Shown piece by piece: positions 1 to 7,108 of a stretch of 17,723 nt of DNA. Within the stretch, counting starts at the first letter, position 1. Every line of letters starts with the position of its first letter. Under the pieces are notes generated by a model, which saw only the letters and a list, made by a program, of their open reading frames with translations, made no database searches and was not told the DNA's origin. Both the position numbers and the translations under genes were made by a program. This stretch comes from Saprospiraceae bacterium UBA2365 (GTDB lineage Bacteria > Bacteroidota > Bacteroidia > Chitinophagales > Saprospiraceae): contig DDTL01000083.1 of NCBI GenBank assembly GCA_002344345.1, positions 1 to 17,723 on the forward strand, read 5' to 3'.

Positions 1-2
1 GG

Positions 3-572
3 TCAATTTGGACCGGATTTTACAATGATGTCAGAAAATCTTCTGCTTTCTCCCCTGAATAATTCATAACGATGTATCCTTTCATATATGTTGGATGTCA
101 GCTTTGCCCTGCTTTCTTCGTCCAGGAACCCGTTTTCGATCGTAAGCTTTTCTTTTTTCTGCAGCATACTGATCACTACCCGATCGACAGCCTGCTGCCT
201 GAAGAGCTCAATGAAATCGAATGTCAGTGTTGGTTTTGCAGCATTTGAAACATGGAGGTAGCTGATATACGGATTCAGCTTTGCCATTAAAAGGGCTTCC
301 CATACCCTTGCATAAAGGATGGCATATCCGTAATTGAGTAAACAGTTGACCAGATCTTTAGCCCCCTGGCGTTCCCTTCCTTTGAAATCTGAGACATCAT
401 CGATCAGTTCTCCTACAAGACTCCAATAAACCAATGCTGCTGAGGCCTCGATGGAAATCAGAATCTCTCTGTATTCAGCTTCATCGATTTCCTTTCTGCA
501 TTTTTTTGAAAGATCAGCAAATCGTTTGATTTTTTCGGTATACTGTTTTGCAAAAGCTTCATCAGCATCTTT
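3..572 (-). pseudogene. cas1: Cas1 C-terminal part of the RT-Cas1 gene, displaced by a frameshift
   Basis: This is the out-of-frame remainder of the RT-Cas1 gene. Read in this frame from 572, it continues directly from the upstream part as K-DADEAFAKQYTEKIKRFAD and so on. It contains the Cas1 integrase signature: a Glu in SIEASAALVYW near 450 and a His in SYLHVSN followed by Asp/Glu in TFDFIE. These match the Glu-His-Asp metal site of Cas1. The C-terminus has the family-like Y-x-x-FRGESRRFSDII, and the TGA stop is at 3-5. With the frame restored, the fusion would be about 729 residues. The first start codon in this frame is a TTG at 434, inside the domain and after the catalytic Glu, so this part is unlikely to make a working Cas1 alone. 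cas2 would be expected next, left of the window. Confidence 0.85.
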
Positions 573-2194
573 TGGTATTTATGGAAATATTTGAGCAGAT
601 TGGCCTGGTTGCGGATTTTTGCTTCAACAATCAGAGAGGCAATCTGCTTGCCTTTACCTGATTTCAATGCTGTAATTTGTTTTTCCCATAATTCACTATC
701 TGTTGAATCGGGCGAATGAATGGTTGCGTAATGATCTCCTTTAAAGGAAAACAAAGATATACCCACATCGTGTTCACAGCACTGATAAATAAAATCTGTA
801 GACATACTGACACCTTTTGACAGAATGGAAACGTGTGCCAGGTTGTTGAATGCCAGTGTATTTGCTTTGCTTTCGCGGTTTTTTACAATGATCTTTCCGT
901 CCTTAATTCCGAGAAATGTTCCATATGAATTGATAATCAGTTCTTTTCCATAGGATTCCAGCTTTTTGTATTCTCTTTTTCTTTTATTTATCAGTTGAAT
1001 ATTTTTTTCAGGGCTATATGCAGTATTTTTATTATTCTGAGAAACAATGTTGTCAAAATGTACAGACAGATTTTTATTGAAATCCTGAGTCAAAAAAACA
1101 TAATTGCCGAAGTAAGCAAGCAGGTCTTTCTTTTGGGTAATGTTGTTTTTTTCTGTAAATTTTGTGATCAGGGCTAAAAGGGTTTCGTCCAAAAATACCA
1201 GTTCCGGTTCTTTGAGCAATTGGCCGTAAAAAGCTTTATAACCATTGATTTGTTTTTGCAGGACAGAAGCTATTTTCAAGGGCTCATTTAAAAATGCTTT
1301 CCCCAGCTTTTCTTTCATTCTGGTCTTTTTTTCTTCATCCAAACCTATGCCGTCCTTCGTAAACCTTATTCCGAGAAATTGAAAACCTGCAGCCGGTTCA
1401 TAGATATCAGGTTCAGCTTTGAGTTGCAGATGCAGATCATTGCAAACATTTTTAATGATATCTTTTGCTAAAAGTGCAGTTTCCTTTTCAGGGCATAGGA
1501 TGATAAAGTCATCTGCATACCTGATATAATCCGGTGTAAGTTTTATCATTGCCTGATCTAAAGGGATCAGATAGAAATTGGACAAAACAGGAGAAATAAT
1601 TCCTCCCTGAGGAATTCCTGTGCTGACTTCCACCCATTGATTACCTTTCCTGACTTTGCCCATTTTAGTACATAATTCAATCAGATTGAGCAGGTTATGA
1701 TCGCGGATTATTGGTGTCAGCTCAGCAAATAAAACGGAATGGTCAATATGGTCAAAATATGCCTTAATGTCACACGAAACGATGAACTTTGCACGACCGT
1801 GTTTTAAGGCATGCATGACCCTTTTAACAGCTTTAACAGCGCCTTTTCCTTTTCTGTAGGCATAGCTGTTGGGTGACAATTGCTTATCAATCAGCGGATT
1901 AATTATGATGAATATTGCCTGTTGGACAATTTTATCCCTCACTGAAAGCAATCCGAGTTCACGGAATGATTTTTTATCTTTTGGAATGGATATACTTTTA
2001 TAAGGCAAAGGCAGATATTGACCATTTTGGAGCTCACGGGCGATCCGGGAAATGTCTTCCGTAGCTGTTTTTTCAAATTGGGCAACGGACATATGATCAA
2101 GTCCTCCCACAGTATTTTTTTGTCTCACATCGTGCCAGGCCTGCCAAAGTGTTTCTTGTCTGCAAAGTTTTTCAAATAATCCGGTAGCTTCCAT
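458..2194 (-). CDS. RT-Cas1 fusion, reverse transcriptase plus start of Cas1 (frameshifted)
   Basis: Encodes the reverse transcriptase and N-terminal Cas1 part of a CRISPR adaptation protein. The RT resembles group II intron RTs: residues ~20-280 include CDIKAYFDHID (141-151), GIPQGGIISP (193-202) and the catalytic YADD (226-229), followed by a thumb-like helical stretch. The Cas1 N-terminal beta domain starts near residue 412 (SYGTFLGIKDGKIIV). The family acquires spacers with Cas2 and can use RNA as a source. Cas1 sequence is correct only to about Tyr540; after that the frame is wrong and the last ~38 residues are an out-of-frame tail. The true Cas1 continuation lies at 3-572 in another frame. 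The ATG at 2194 is well fixed, because an in-frame TAG lies two codons upstream. It overlaps the end of cas6 by 23 nt. No Cas6 domain is fused at the N-terminus, unlike in some RT-Cas1 proteins. Confidence 0.9.
   Translation of the reverse strand: MEATGLFEKLCRQETLWQAWHDVRQKNTVGGLDHMSVAQFEKTATEDISRIARELQNGQYLPLPYKSISIPKDKKSFRELGLLSVRDKIVQQAIFIIINPLIDKQLSPNSYAYRKGKGAVKAVKRVMHALKHGRAKFIVSCDIKAYFDHIDHSVLFAELTPIIRDHNLLNLIELCTKMGKVRKGNQWVEVSTGIPQGGIISPVLSNFYLIPLDQAMIKLTPDYIRYADDFIILCPEKETALLAKDIIKNVCNDLHLQLKAEPDIYEPAAGFQFLGIRFTKDGIGLDEEKKTRMKEKLGKAFLNEPLKIASVLQKQINGYKAFYGQLLKEPELVFLDETLLALITKFTEKNNITQKKDLLAYFGNYVFLTQDFNKNLSVHFDNIVSQNNKNTAYSPEKNIQLINKRKREYKKLESYGKELIINSYGTFLGIKDGKIIVKNRESKANTLAFNNLAHVSILSKGVSMSTDFIYQCCEHDVGISLFSFKGDHYATIHSPDSTDSELWEKQITALKSGKGKQIASLIVEAKIRNQANLLKYFHKYQKMLMKLLQNSIPKKSNDLLIFQKNAERKSMKLNTERF
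566..577 (-). other. Frameshift site in RT-cas1
   Basis: On the minus strand the sequence reads TAC-CAA-AAG-ATG in the upstream frame. The Cas1-consistent frame resumes at AAA-GAT-GCT. Two bases are present where one codon is expected, so adding a single A to the four-A run (570-573) restores Y-Q-K-D-A-D-E. The simplest explanation is loss of one base from a homopolymer, in the genome or in the assembly. A -1 slip at the CAAAAG site would give the same protein, so programmed frameshifting is possible but unproven. Confidence 0.8.
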
Positions 2195-3170
2195 GATCTA
2201 TCTCATATTGTCCTCCTCCAAAAGTTATATTTCTTCCAATGTGGGTATGCTGTCCAAACAGGAGAATCGGCAAAAATTGACGGAGTTGATTGGATTTACC
2301 TGTGATGTAAATGACATTTCCCTCGTATCCTTCTACCGGTGCAGTGGCGTGTTGACGGTTGCTGATGCGGGAATATATTTTCCATTTGAGATCGCTTTCT
2401 GCCACATAGATATCCCGGATTTCGGATCGGTCATATGTTTTATCCCATGAGAAAGGGGAAGCACAATACATATTGGACAATAGTGTCAGTCTTTTTGCAA
2501 GAAGTTCTGTCAGTTCCATAAAAGGTATACCTCCAAAAATGCTATGACTTTTGCTTAATGCCGTCGCTGTCTTGAAATGGATCTTTAACTCATTTCCGGT
2601 AAGTGAACAGGTATGATAATCATGGATGGAAACGCCTGTAATCTCGTTTATTTCAATAGGATTTGTGGCTTTCCAAACAATGGATTGCCTGCCATACGCA
2701 GATTCACTATTGACTGAAATCAGGCTGAACGCAGCATTTTTAATACCAAAACCATGGACACCAGCCTCCTTTAACACTTTCACCAGAACCTCCGTGAACC
2801 GGGAATACATCCCTGAAAAAGTACATTTGATCTGGAAAATGTCTCCGGGTTGAAATAGGTTATTATTACCTGCCACAGAACTCAGCCAGAAACCTCGCGG
2901 AGGTTCCTGATATTCTTTATGCCAGGGATGGTTGTCCGCCATTTGATTATTAAAAAGATATGCTGAGACCGGGGCGCCATCCAATATAGGAATTGCATCT
3001 TTCTGTTCCAGTTTTTGCAAGGTTTTGCCTATAGCAGCTCTGATCAGAGGGATGGGAAAAACGGGCATTTCCGCATAGGATTCGGCCTGAAAACAAAATG
3101 TCAAGGGATATATCGTAAGCGATTCAATTGGTGAATAGTGTATTTTTTGTTGTTTTGCCATAAGCAGCAT
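2172..3170 (-). CDS. cas6: Cas6 pre-crRNA processing endoribonuclease
   Basis: A RAMP-fold endoribonuclease that should cut the CRISPR precursor transcript within the repeats to give crRNAs for the Cmr complex. The ~330-residue length fits Cas6. The C-terminus carries the glycine-rich loop GRNITFGGGQYEI typical of the second ferredoxin-like fold in this family. His/Tyr candidates for the active site exist, but I cannot assign them. The ATG at 3170 is chosen; a TTG at 3182 would add four residues, and an ATG at 3161 (MAKQQK) is equally plausible. The end overlaps RT-cas1 by 23 nt, and the Gly-codon run in this loop (2211-2219) reads GGAGGAGGA, which may serve as a distant ribosome-binding site for RT-cas1. 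It follows cmr6 after a ~290-bp gap containing an inserted repeat element. Confidence 0.85.
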   Translation of the reverse strand: MLLMAKQQKIHYSPIESLTIYPLTFCFQAESYAEMPVFPIPLIRAAIGKTLQKLEQKDAIPILDGAPVSAYLFNNQMADNHPWHKEYQEPPRGFWLSSVAGNNNLFQPGDIFQIKCTFSGMYSRFTEVLVKVLKEAGVHGFGIKNAAFSLISVNSESAYGRQSIVWKATNPIEINEITGVSIHDYHTCSLTGNELKIHFKTATALSKSHSIFGGIPFMELTELLAKRLTLLSNMYCASPFSWDKTYDRSEIRDIYVAESDLKWKIYSRISNRQHATAPVEGYEGNVIYITGKSNQLRQFLPILLFGQHTHIGRNITFGGGQYEIDHGSYRII

Positions 3171-3259
3171 ATTTTTTATCAAGATTCTTATCTCGTCCTA
3201 TGATGATAAATTGTCAATAAAGTTTCACGAAATTCCTTAATTAGAAAATGCCAGATATT

Positions 3260-3456
3260 GAAGTTGTTTAAAAATGTATCTTAATGCTTGCAAACAAATC
3301 ATTGAAAGCACTGACGAAGCAAGCTTGTCAGCATTTTCAACCAAATGCTTCAGCGTTTTTTGGTTCCGTACATTCCGGTACGCAATCCAAAAAGGCGCTT
3401 CGCCTTGACTTCCAAGCATTTATTTTCAGCAATCAACATAATTATTAAACAACTTC
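3260..3456. mobile_element. MITE-like element with 12-bp terminal inverted repeats
   Basis: A perfect 12-bp inverted repeat, GAAGTTGTTTAA at 3260-3271 and TTAAACAACTTC at 3445-3456, bounds 197 bp. ATT adjoins both ends (3257-3259 and 3457-3459), a possible 3-bp target duplication. Three internal hairpins are visible: 3311-3331 (CTGAC/GTCAG with AAGC/GCTT), 3367-3382 (CGTAC/GTACG) and 3392-3406 (AAGGCG/CGCCTT). No transposase is encoded; the ~60-residue reading frame inside matches nothing I recognise. The element abuts the cmr6 stop codon and separates the effector genes from cas6 and RT-cas1. I cannot assign an IS family. It could also be a structured intergenic repeat of non-transposon origin. 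Confidence 0.55.
3389..3406 (-). terminator. Terminator-like hairpin between cmr6 and cas6
   Basis: On the minus strand this reads AAGGCG-AAG-CGCCTT followed directly by three more T. It is a perfect 6-bp stem with a 3-nt loop and a short T tract. It lies within the MITE-like element, about 50 nt past the cmr6 stop. It could reduce transcription into cas6 and RT-cas1. The stem is short, so strength is uncertain. Confidence 0.4.
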
Positions 3457-3457
3457 A

Positions 3458-4825
3458 TTATTTGGGTTCATACAGACAAACTCTTGTGATTCCCAGGTTC
3501 CCTTTTTCAAATTTACCGGATGTTTCCAATACTTTCAACAGGAGATTTTTCTGAGCCGGCTGCTTACCTTGAAAATTCAATTCAATTTTTTTTCTTTCCA
3601 GAGTAATTAAAACATTCGAATTGCCATTGTTATATGATATCAATTCACCTTCAACAATTGCACCTACAGCCAGGTCTTTCCATGTTTTGGTGATCTGAAC
3701 ATCTGTAATTTGGGTAAGATTTAATTCCCGGGATTTTTCTTTTATCTCATGATTTTGTGTGGGTATTACCTGATTGTATGCAACCTGCTTATCAGATTTT
3801 GGTTTGTTCTGCTGTGGAAGTTTTTCTTTTTCTGCTCCATTTGAATCATTGTTATTTGGTATATGCGTTTCAAATTGTCCATAGCCTACATTGGTTTTAG
3901 CACCTATGCCGAGGGTGAGGAGGATTTGCTTAAAGAACTCAAATTTGACTTCTTTGGTCCATAACTCATCAAAGTCCGTAAGTTTGAATCTGAACTCGAA
4001 AGGCACCTCACTTCTGACTTTAAGGAATTGAATAGGGTTTGGATTTTTGAAAGGGCTCAACTCAGGATGTTCGCGGTCAATATGAGGTGTGATAAAATCA
4101 TTGGCAAGGAAGGGTTTTGAATTATTTGGAGCAATATCCAAAACAGCATCAAAGAAAATATCGTTTCCTTTAGTTTTATCTTTTCCAAACATTTGAAAAA
4201 CAATATTTTCTAATTTCTTTTTAGATGTTGCAAAATCATCGGGGATTTCTTTGTTGTTTATTTCAGAAACAGGAAGGGTTGATAGTATGCTTTGAAAATA
4301 AACAATAAGCTTTTGCAAGTCTTCATCTTTACTTTTCTCAGCCCTTTCTATAAATTCTTTACAAATAAAACGCACTGCAAAAAATGATTTTTCACCAGTT
4401 ACTCTTTTCTTCAATTTTTTATCAAAATCAGATTCAAAAATACTGCGACAAATACCCTTAACGGAACTTCCGGGAATAATTGGTTGGCCAGTGGTATGAT
4501 CGAAGAAAAATCCGATTTTAAAGTCACCCATCGCCCCTGTATCATGTGCATAACCACTACCGCAAAGCAAACCAGGGTAGGTTGTTTTCAGCAAGAATTT
4601 ATCTGATGCCAGAGGGTTTTCAATTCTATGAAATTCCTTTAACGGTTTGTTATATAGCACATCATAAAAGCTATTAAAAGGATTAGGTTTATCGTCTTTG
4701 GTAACTGTGATAATCAATTCACCATCATCATTGAACTGCAATTTTTGCTTTACAAAATCCTCTTTGTAAATATGCCTGTAAAATAGTAAACCCAGATTGG
4801 GTGCTTCATATTGGCTCCAGCTCAT
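3458..4825 (-). CDS. cmr6: Cmr6, type III-B RAMP subunit with C-terminal extension
   Basis: A Cas7-like RAMP subunit at the head of the Cmr backbone, capping the crRNA 3' side next to Cmr1. Family marks are PIIPGSSVKGICRSIFE (115-131), FFDAVLDIAPN (224-234) and the glycine-rich GIGAKTNVGYGQF (306-318). At 455 residues it is longer than usual for Cmr6. After residue ~320 a low-complexity Gln/Lys/Asn linker (~321-375) leads to a ~75-residue beta-rich tail with a VGAIVEGELISY-type pattern that suggests an OB/S1-like fold, which is my inference. The ATG overlaps the cmr5 stop as ATGA (4822-4825), so translation is probably coupled. The stop lies one base from the inserted element. Confidence 0.9.
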   Translation of the reverse strand: MSWSQYEAPNLGLLFYRHIYKEDFVKQKLQFNDDGELIITVTKDDKPNPFNSFYDVLYNKPLKEFHRIENPLASDKFLLKTTYPGLLCGSGYAHDTGAMGDFKIGFFFDHTTGQPIIPGSSVKGICRSIFESDFDKKLKKRVTGEKSFFAVRFICKEFIERAEKSKDEDLQKLIVYFQSILSTLPVSEINNKEIPDDFATSKKKLENIVFQMFGKDKTKGNDIFFDAVLDIAPNNSKPFLANDFITPHIDREHPELSPFKNPNPIQFLKVRSEVPFEFRFKLTDFDELWTKEVKFEFFKQILLTLGIGAKTNVGYGQFETHIPNNNDSNGAEKEKLPQQNKPKSDKQVAYNQVIPTQNHEIKEKSRELNLTQITDVQITKTWKDLAVGAIVEGELISYNNGNSNVLITLERKKIELNFQGKQPAQKNLLLKVLETSGKFEKGNLGITRVCLYEPK

Positions 4826-5211
4826 GATTGTCCTTTTTTAAGTTTTGGAAATGTGCGGATGGCAAGTTTCAGGGCAATTGCTGCATCAAAAATCCGGTCA
4901 GTAAGGCGATCAATTTCCGGTTGATTGGTCATACCTGTATATAATGCTTTAACTCGATTAAGGAGATTAAAATCCTGAGGGTAGCCATGTTTTTGTAAAA
5001 TAAATTCAATGCTTGTAATAATTTTATTCCTTTCGGCACTTTCACCTTTCTGAGAATAAAAAATAATACTGGGCAGCAATCCGGCACTAATGATGGAAGC
5101 TCCAAAGGAAGAAATATAGCCGTTGAATTCATTTTTAATTTTCCCGTTTTCTACCAGATTATTTCGTGCTGCTTCTATGGCATCGGGTATCATGATTTGT
5201 ATCCTTTTCAT
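4822..5211 (-). CDS. cmr5: Cmr5, small helical subunit of the Cmr complex
   Basis: The 129-residue, mainly helical protein between cmr4 and cmr6 has the size and position of Cmr5. That subunit stacks along the filament and helps to hold the guide-target duplex. Segments such as YISSFGASIISAGLLPSIIFYS (27-48) resemble the conserved helix of the family (xxPxxIxxxGLxxxLxF). No catalytic residues are expected. The start is 11 nt after the cmr4 stop, and the end overlaps cmr6 by 4 nt. Confidence 0.88.
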   Translation of the reverse strand: MKRIQIMIPDAIEAARNNLVENGKIKNEFNGYISSFGASIISAGLLPSIIFYSQKGESAERNKIITSIEFILQKHGYPQDFNLLNRVKALYTGMTNQPEIDRLTDRIFDAAIALKLAIRTFPKLKKGQS

Positions 5212-5222
5212 ATCATAGTCAA

Positions 5223-6032
5223 TTAAAAGGTTATTTTATAGAATTTACACAAGCCATAGCCAATCGTGGCATTTCCACCTATCTGAACTAAACTTTCATT
5301 CAGAATTTTTTCAAAATCTGTCCTCAGAGTAGTATCTGTTTCTGCAATAAAAGTCAGAAAAACGCTTTGATGCGGGACAATTTCTTCGTACCAAAGGTTC
5401 TCGCTGGTGCCGTCTTCAATATAATTCCGGGCTATTACCGGCAGGTTTTTGGTGAAGGTTTTGAAATCTTCATCAGTGAATATAGCATATTTTTCATCGA
5501 AGCTTATTAGACCGCTTTTTGCTTTCAACACTTTTTGATGCGCTGCTTTTGTGGTGATTTTTATGTCTTCGGCAAAAATCTCATAATCAGGAGTATTTGC
5601 TTTATAAAACAATTGGGTTGCTGCTTCAATACTCTCGAAGATTTTCTTTTGCACCAACAGATCAGTCTTTTGGTTAAGCAAGTCTGCCTGTGTTTTGTTC
5701 AATGCCATCACATATTGCTGAAAGTTGCAACGAACAGAAAGGGAAACAAGGTCAGCACCTAAAAATTTATATTCGCCTGTTTCGCTATCACTACCGCCAA
5801 TGGCTTCTTTGCCGAAAACAGTGTTAATTTTTTCTCCATTCTTCTCCCATCCTGGTTGCAGTTCAAAATGTTCCCGTAATGCGCCTTTTAAACTGGAAGG
5901 ATGTATGGTTGGGTAATTCGTAACAGGGTCACGTTGCACAAGCTTGTCAACAACTCCGTAATTGGCATCGCCACTTCCCACATGCATATTGGTTATGCAA
6001 TGAATGAAATATGGTATAAATTCGTGTTTCAT
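5223..6032 (-). CDS. cmr4: Cmr4, Cas7-family backbone and target-RNA nuclease
   Basis: The repeated backbone subunit of the type III-B complex, which binds crRNA and cuts target RNA at 6-nt intervals. The N-terminus HVGSGDANYGVVDKLVQRD (17-35) followed by YPTIHPSSLKGALREHF is a close match to the Cmr4 pattern. Asp29 in VVD is the likely catalytic residue by position. The C-terminal RAMP loop GGNATIGYG is at 252-260. The length of 269 residues is normal. The gene starts 10 nt after cmr3 ends. Target-RNA cleavage should be intact, which would also switch off Cas10 signalling. Confidence 0.93.
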   Translation of the reverse strand: MKHEFIPYFIHCITNMHVGSGDANYGVVDKLVQRDPVTNYPTIHPSSLKGALREHFELQPGWEKNGEKINTVFGKEAIGGSDSETGEYKFLGADLVSLSVRCNFQQYVMALNKTQADLLNQKTDLLVQKKIFESIEAATQLFYKANTPDYEIFAEDIKITTKAAHQKVLKAKSGLISFDEKYAIFTDEDFKTFTKNLPVIARNYIEDGTSENLWYEEIVPHQSVFLTFIAETDTTLRTDFEKILNESLVQIGGNATIGYGLCKFYKITF

Positions 6033-6042
6033 GATTTTAAAT

Positions 6043-7104
6043 TTATCTGGTTAATATTTTATTGAATCCTATAGTTTTGCAATGTTCTTTGTCGTTAGCT
6101 TCAATAAGTTTCTTTACTTCATCCCGTTTTTTTATATCTTCAAAATAAAGTATTGAACCTCTCTGAAGCAGGTTGTATCGCTTGCTGCGTGATAGTTGTT
6201 TATCACCAGTTTGTGATAATCCGCTGTATTTTTTTGTCTCTTCTACTTTTGACTGAATGTTGCGAAAACTCACATAACGGTTTACAGCCAGTGAGGTATG
6301 TTTAAGGATATCAGACATAACAAAACAGTCACTGACACAGAGTATAAATGGTGTATCTCTTTTGAATGAATCAAATAATGAAAAGGAAGCCGGGGGTTGT
6401 TTTTTTACTTCCATTTTAAAGAATGATTTTTCACCACCAAAGGGAATAAAAAAATCATCAGTATCAATAACACCGGCACCATCAGCAATTTCAGCATCAA
6501 AGCAGAAACACCAGCCATGTTTCATCATTTTTGCATTTTGCTTGTAAAATTTATTCTCTTTTTCTTCTTTGCTTATACCTTTTTCTGCCTTTTCGTTTCC
6601 CACATGGGGTACATCGGAGATTATATCACTAAGTTTTACTGTTTTACCGCTACCTGAAATCAAATATTGGCAAATATTGTTATAATGGTCTTTGGCATTG
6701 TAATCCGTTTTCTTATTGTCTTTTACTTTTTTCAGTTGAAATTTTTCCATTTCAAATTCTATGTCGAGCGGGGCGTAGAAGTAGCTTTGATCATTGTATT
6801 GAAAATATAACGGCCCGATAGAAGTAATTTTTCCGAAATTATCAGGAGGAGTATTATAATCAAAACTCGATGGTCCGATAATTTCAGCGGCTTTTCTTTT
6901 GTCTATAATTTTATTACTTTCAAAGACAGTGGGATTTTTTAGCAATAAATAATACCGGAGCAAACCTAACAAGGTTGTTTGCTGAGGATACATGTTTGAT
7001 TCAACAAAGTAGTTGGTTTCAAGTTTACCATCTTTTTCAACATGTTTTTCACCCCCAAAAAAGAAGGTGTCCACCGGCGTGAGTTTTATATGATAATTTG
7101 CCAT
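6043..7104 (-). CDS. cmr3: Cmr3, Cas5-like subunit
   Basis: The Cas5-group RAMP protein that caps the 5' handle of the crRNA and contacts Cas10. Family marks are PVDTFFFGGEKHVEKDG near the N-terminus, SNMYPQQTTLLGLLRYYLL soon after, and the late motifs LLQRGSILYFE and CKTIGFNKIL. The ATG at 7104 (MANYHIKLTP) is chosen because it lies 4 nt after the cas10 stop. The frame is open further upstream to 7194, but that part overlaps cas10 and adds 30 residues that do not fit the family. Length with this start is 353 residues. Confidence 0.9.
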   Translation of the reverse strand: MANYHIKLTPVDTFFFGGEKHVEKDGKLETNYFVESNMYPQQTTLLGLLRYYLLLKNPTVFESNKIIDKRKAAEIIGPSSFDYNTPPDNFGKITSIGPLYFQYNDQSYFYAPLDIEFEMEKFQLKKVKDNKKTDYNAKDHYNNICQYLISGSGKTVKLSDIISDVPHVGNEKAEKGISKEEKENKFYKQNAKMMKHGWCFCFDAEIADGAGVIDTDDFFIPFGGEKSFFKMEVKKQPPASFSLFDSFKRDTPFILCVSDCFVMSDILKHTSLAVNRYVSFRNIQSKVEETKKYSGLSQTGDKQLSRSKRYNLLQRGSILYFEDIKKRDEVKKLIEANDKEHCKTIGFNKILTR

Positions 7105-7108
7105 AGTG

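Noticed and set aside
458..2194. Group II intron maturase
   Set aside because: The RT is group II-like, but the protein continues into a Cas1 domain next to cas6 and no intron RNA structure or maturase/HNH domain is visible.
3237..3419. A 60-residue minus-strand reading frame between cmr6 and cas6
   Set aside because: It spans hairpins and one terminal repeat of the MITE-like element, resembles no known protein, and is best explained as chance coding in a repeat.
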